Origin: Bryobacterales bacterium | GTDB lineage: Bacteria > Acidobacteriota > Terriglobia > Bryobacterales > Bryobacteraceae | Length of the DNA: 64,000 nt | Assembly: GCA_003170295.1 (NCBI GenBank) | Contig: PNAJ01000156.1 | Coordinates: forward strand, 62,001 to 126,000 | Direction of reading: 5' to 3' | Shown here: positions 60,980 to 64,000 of the stretch, in pieces | Layout of the letters: every line of letters begins with the position of its first letter | Numbering within the stretch: position 1 is the stretch's first letter | The notes under the pieces: generated by a model | Databases searched by the model: none | Seen by the model: only the letters and a program-made list of their open reading frames with translations | Told to the model about the DNA's origin: nothing | Translations under genes and position numbers: made by a program

Positions 60980-62602
60980 ATGTTGCAGGATCAAGACCTC
61001 ATTTCGATACAAGAGGTCCGCGCCAAGGTAGACCAAGCCTACGCCGCCTGGACCCGCTACCGGTCCGTCTCGCAATCCGAAGCCGACGCGGTCGTCGAGG
61101 CCGCGGCCGCCGCCGCCCGCACCCATGCGCAACGCCTTGCAGATCTCGCAGTGGAAGAAACAGGCTACGGCAACGCCCGCGACAAGTTCGCGAAAAACAT
61201 GCTCGCCGCGGATGTTCTCGCGAAGCGCATGCGCGGAATGCGAACGCTCGGAGTACTGCGCGAGATCCCAGATCAGAAGATCGTCGAGATCGGCGTCGCG
61301 ATGGGCGTGGTTGCGGCGATTCTGCCCACCACGAATCCCACTTCGACCGCGATTTATAAAACGCTCATCGCGCTGAAATCCGGCAACGGCATTGTGCTCG
61401 CCCCGCATCCGCGCGCCCGCGCCTGTTCGTGCGAATCCGCCGCGATCATGGCCGAGGCCGCGGTGAAGGCTGGCGCGCCCGAAGGCCTCATTCAGTGCCT
61501 CACCGCGTCGACCATCGAAGGCACCAACGAGTTGATGCGTCATCCAAAAACGGCGGTGATTCTTTCCACCGGCGGAGCGGGAATTGTGCGGGCGGCATAT
61601 TCGAGCGGCAAACCCGCTTACGGAGTCGGCCCCGGCAACGTTCCGGTTCTCGTGGATATTTCCGCGAACATCCCCGAGGCGATCGCAAAAATCGTGGAAG
61701 GAAAATCCTTCGATTACGGGACGCTGTGTTCCAGCGAGCAAACTCTGGTTGCCGAAAAATCGTTGCGCGAGCAGATCCTCGCGGCGCTAAAGGCGAATCG
61801 CGCGCATCGGTGCGACATCCCGCAGACCGCCGCGCTCGCACGCCTGCTCATTACTAAGAATCTCGGCATCAATCCCGATTGCGTCGGCCAGTCGCCCGAA
61901 AAAATCGCGAAAATGGCCGGTTTTGAAGTTCCGAACGAAACCAGCATTCTCACCGTCGAGATCGAAGGCATTGGCAAAAAGCATCCTCTCTCGGCCGAAA
62001 AGCTATCGCCGGTTCTGTCGCTCCATTTCGTCCCCGATTTCGCGGCCGCGCTCGACGCCTGTGAAGCGGTGCTCCGATTCGCGGGTCTCGGCCACACCTG
62101 CGGCATCTACGCGACCGACGACGCGCGCATCCGGACCTTCGCGCTCCGCATGCCCGCTTATCGCGTGATCGCGAATTCGCCCACGCCCACGGGCTCCACT
62201 GGAATCTCGACCAACTTGTTTCCGGCGATGACGCTCGGCTGCGGCGCGGTGGCCGGCAACTCGACCAGCGACAACGTGAGTCCCCTCCACTTGATCAACA
62301 TCAAACGGTTGGCGTATGCTGTCGATGCGACCGTGTCTTCTGAAATCGATCCTAAAACTATCGATCGGGCCCAAATCGTCTCCGCCGTCGAGCGGTTTCT
62401 CTCGTCGAGGGGCGTCGCGAAAAAGGAAGCCCTTCCTGCTCCGGCGCCTGAACCGCCGATCTCCGATTTTGTGTGTGAAGACGACGTGCGCAAAGCCATC
62501 GCTCAATCGAAAAAGATTTTTATCGGACCGAAAACGATCGTGACGCCCTCGGCTCGCGATCTGGCCGGTCCCCATGACATCCTTATATTGACGAAGAAAT
62601 GA
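60980..62602 (+). CDS. Microcompartment-associated CoA-acylating aldehyde dehydrogenase (EutE/PduP-like)
   Basis: 540 residues, longer than typical EutE/PduP. Family motifs: AILPTTNPTSTAIYKTLIALKSGNGIVLAPHPRA, VGPGNVPVLVD, and GTLCSSEQT with catalytic Cys250. It would convert an aldehyde plus CoA and NAD+ to acyl-CoA inside the shell. After residue ~480 a Pro/Ala linker (EALPAPAPEPP) leads to a C-terminal extension (CEDDVRKAIAQSKKIFIGPK followed by TIVTPSARDLAG) that could be the encapsulation or shell-docking segment. It lies 18 nt after the shell gene and 10 nt before the next gene. Confidence 0.95.
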   Translation: MLQDQDLISIQEVRAKVDQAYAAWTRYRSVSQSEADAVVEAAAAAARTHAQRLADLAVEETGYGNARDKFAKNMLAADVLAKRMRGMRTLGVLREIPDQKIVEIGVAMGVVAAILPTTNPTSTAIYKTLIALKSGNGIVLAPHPRARACSCESAAIMAEAAVKAGAPEGLIQCLTASTIEGTNELMRHPKTAVILSTGGAGIVRAAYSSGKPAYGVGPGNVPVLVDISANIPEAIAKIVEGKSFDYGTLCSSEQTLVAEKSLREQILAALKANRAHRCDIPQTAALARLLITKNLGINPDCVGQSPEKIAKMAGFEVPNETSILTVEIEGIGKKHPLSAEKLSPVLSLHFVPDFAAALDACEAVLRFAGLGHTCGIYATDDARIRTFALRMPAYRVIANSPTPTGSTGISTNLFPAMTLGCGAVAGNSTSDNVSPLHLINIKRLAYAVDATVSSEIDPKTIDRAQIVSAVERFLSSRGVAKKEALPAPAPEPPISDFVCEDDVRKAIAQSKKIFIGPKTIVTPSARDLAGPHDILILTKK

Positions 62603-62612
62603 AATACCAACC

Positions 62613-63101
62613 GTGAAGCTAAATCTGGATTCCCTCCGCGCCGAAATCGAGAGCTACCTCGAAACGCATGGCATCGTTGTTTTTCATAGCCACCCCCGCG
62701 CCGGCGACACTTCCGCGCCCGTTTATTGGGACACGGACCGTCACCCCGATTACAAACTGTTTCTCGCCGCGGCCGAATCGGCGGGCGCGAAGCTGGTCAC
62801 CATACACGCGCGCGAATTTAACGAGGATATTCTCGAAGACGCGCTCGATCACGCCGCTTCGACAAATCTGCCGCGGGAGGAGCGCCGCGCCATTGAACTA
62901 CGCCTCAAGGAAATGCGTGGCTACATCGGATTCACGTGCCAGATCGAACTGTCCTTCGACCTCGCGCCGCGCGTCTATGTCTTTGACCTGCGCACGGATT
63001 GGTTTGACGATCTGAACGATCTTCTCGACCGCGTCGACGACGCGCAGATTAAGCCCGATGGCGATTCGCCAATGGGCGGCGGATATTTTTCGAAAAACTA
63101 A
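62613..63101 (+). CDS. Conserved-looking protein of unknown function, third gene of the microcompartment operon
   Basis: 162 residues from GTG 62613, 10 nt after the dehydrogenase stop. It is acidic and soluble with no signal peptide. It opens with LDSLRAEIESYLETHGIVVFHSHPRAG, then has YKLFLAAAESAGAKLVTIHAREFNEDILEDAL, RELRLKEM-type helices and FTCQIELSFDLAPRVYVFDLRTDWFDDLNDLLDRV. The FHSH and DLRTDW segments are candidates for functional residues. No family is recognised. Position suggests either a microcompartment accessory role or a housekeeping gene placed before recJ. Confidence 0.75.
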   Translation: MKLNLDSLRAEIESYLETHGIVVFHSHPRAGDTSAPVYWDTDRHPDYKLFLAAAESAGAKLVTIHAREFNEDILEDALDHAASTNLPREERRAIELRLKEMRGYIGFTCQIELSFDLAPRVYVFDLRTDWFDDLNDLLDRVDDAQIKPDGDSPMGGGYFSKN

Positions 63102-63102
63102 T

Positions 63103-63159
63103 CACAGGCTGAAGCCTGTGCCACCTGGCTTAAGGAGGTGGCACAGACTTTAGTCTGTG
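63103..63159. repeat. Head-to-head hairpin pair (BIME-like)
   Basis: CACAGGC-tgaa-GCCTGTG then CCACC (63103-63125), followed by GGTGG and CACAGAC-ttta-GTCTGTG (63137-63159). The second is an inverted copy with a different but still self-complementary stem, and the CCACC/GGTGG edges also pair with each other. The first hairpin is identical to 112-134. The pair ends 12 nt before the recJ start. Confidence 0.82.
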
Positions 63160-63171
63160 TTCAGGAATTCC

Positions 63172-64000
63172 ATGAAATGGTCCATTGCCCCCTCCGATCC
63201 GTCCGCGGTGTCAGCGCTCGCCCGATCCCTGCACCTCGCCCCGCCCGCTGCCCGAGTCCTGTGGGCGCGGGGCTATCGCGATATCGCTGAAGCCCGCCGC
63301 TTCTTCGCGCCCTCGCTCGACGATCTGCACGATCCGTACCTGCTCAAAGGAATGTCCGAAGCCGTCGCGCGCATCCACCGCGCGATCAAACATAACGAGC
63401 CCATTCTGCTTTATGGCGATTACGACGTCGACGGCACTTCTTCTGTCGTGATTCTGAAAAAAGGAATCGAGCTTCTCGGCGGACAAGTAACGTTTCATAT
63501 CCCTCATCGCCTCCGCGACGGCTACGGCATGCGCAGCGATGTGGTGGAGGATGCGGCATCGAAGGGCGTGAAGCTCATCGTCAGCGTCGATACCGGAATC
63601 CGCGCCAGTGAAGTGGTGCGGACCGCCGCCGGGCTTGGGATCGACGTCATTGTCACCGATCATCACCTGCCTGAAGCGGAGTTGCCACCGGCGCTCGCCG
63701 TGCTCAATCCCAATCGCCCTGATTGCGCGTATCCGGAAAAGAGTCTCTGCGGCGCGGGAGTCGCCCTCAAGCTGATTCAGGCGCTGCTTGCCGTTCATCC
63801 CAAACGCGCCGCCTACATCGAGTCGTTCCTGAAACTGGCCGCGATCGCCACCGTCGCCGATGTCGTTCCTCTCACCGGAGAAAATCGCGTCATCGTCAAG
63901 CGAGGCCTCGAAGGACTGCGCGATGTCCGTAATCCGGGCCTTCGCGCGCTACTCGACGTCTCCGATCTCGCCGATGGAGTCGCGCCCAGCGCGGGTCAAA
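63172..64000 (+). CDS. recJ: Single-stranded-DNA-specific exonuclease RecJ (partial)
   Basis: The first 276 codons are in the window; the gene runs off the right edge. It starts at ATG 63172 with AGGAA upstream. DHH-superfamily motifs: motif I YGDYDVDGTSS (81-91), motif II VSVDTGI, motif III VTDHHLPEAELPPA (DHH at 163-165), NPNRPDCAYPEKSLCGAGVALKLIQ, and motif IV LAAIATVADVVPL. The order and the RARGYRDIAEARRFFAP-like N-terminus are typical of RecJ, a 5'-3' exonuclease in recombination and mismatch repair. Confidence 0.96.
   Translation, partial: MKWSIAPSDPSAVSALARSLHLAPPAARVLWARGYRDIAEARRFFAPSLDDLHDPYLLKGMSEAVARIHRAIKHNEPILLYGDYDVDGTSSVVILKKGIELLGGQVTFHIPHRLRDGYGMRSDVVEDAASKGVKLIVSVDTGIRASEVVRTAAGLGIDVIVTDHHLPEAELPPALAVLNPNRPDCAYPEKSLCGAGVALKLIQALLAVHPKRAAYIESFLKLAAIATVADVVPLTGENRVIVKRGLEGLRDVRNPGLRALLDVSDLADGVAPSAGQ

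Overview
The window looks like a chromosomal segment of an Acidobacteriota bacterium, most likely from the Bryobacterales/Solibacteraceae (Candidatus Solibacter-like). The markers are family signatures read from the translations: a C-terminal domain of the TIGR03437 (Solibacter-type) kind, an ADOP-type duplicated orphan ABC permease, a VWFA-related acidobacterial protein, a giant TonB-dependent receptor with an N-terminal carboxypeptidase-regulatory domain, a PEP-CTERM protein, many secreted PQQ/YVTN/BNR propellers and several Tat-exported sugar enzymes. The DNA is GC-rich. No rRNA, tRNA, phage or CRISPR array was recognised. All family assignments come from reading the sequence by eye, without database searches.

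Layout. 1-6.6 kb: a tight minus-strand operon of exported redox and propeller proteins (two PQQ-like propellers, a cytochrome c/helix-hairpin-helix fusion, a di-haem MauG/CCP peroxidase, a cupredoxin-like lipoprotein, a YVTN lipoprotein). 6.6-9.3 kb: Sel1 protein, FAD oxidoreductase, DUF1080 protein. 9.3-11.6 kb: remnants of one toxin-antitoxin system (orphan antitoxin plus a broken MazF/PemK toxin), a Gln-repeat protein, and an intact ParDE pair. 12-16.4 kb: a 985-residue sortilin/BNR protein and a frameshifted glycine-rich PEP-CTERM gene. 16.7-22.8 kb: carbohydrate module (GH29 fucosidase, MFS transporter, large glycosidase-like protein, DHDPS/NAL-family lyase). 22.8-25.1 kb: PQQ dehydrogenase with a two-haem cytochrome c. 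25.1-27.1 kb: hflK operon with a decapitated hflC. 27.2-32 kb: two large secreted proteins. 32-43.4 kb: mixed metabolic genes, including ADOP permease, sugar isomerase-like, saccharopine-dehydrogenase-like, MBL hydrolase, S9 peptidase, TonB/Sel1, enolase-superfamily and GyrI-like genes. 43.9-52.4 kb: MauE/thioredoxin fusion, GT-C glycosyltransferase, zwf, M24 peptidase, and a CHASE2 kinase with an NtrC regulator. 52.5-60.4 kb: AI-2E transporter fusion, VWFA protein, TonB receptor. 60.7-63.1 kb: a small bacterial-microcompartment operon (shell protein and acylating aldehyde dehydrogenase). The window ends inside recJ.

The most distinctive non-coding signal is a set of short intergenic hairpin elements scattered over the whole window. 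Many are single or double hairpins whose stems differ in sequence but stay self-complementary, while an outer edge reading CCCCAC (or GCCACC) is conserved. A second type has GGGGAC(T/A)GACC arms; one copy lies inside the 5' end of a lipoprotein gene. A third is a 33-nt repeat beginning CACCGCTCCC. They resemble REP/BIME elements, and no mobilising transposase is seen here. Several gene scars (mazF, hflC, a cytochrome fragment at 41.5 kb, the PEP-CTERM frameshift) show ongoing decay and rearrangement.
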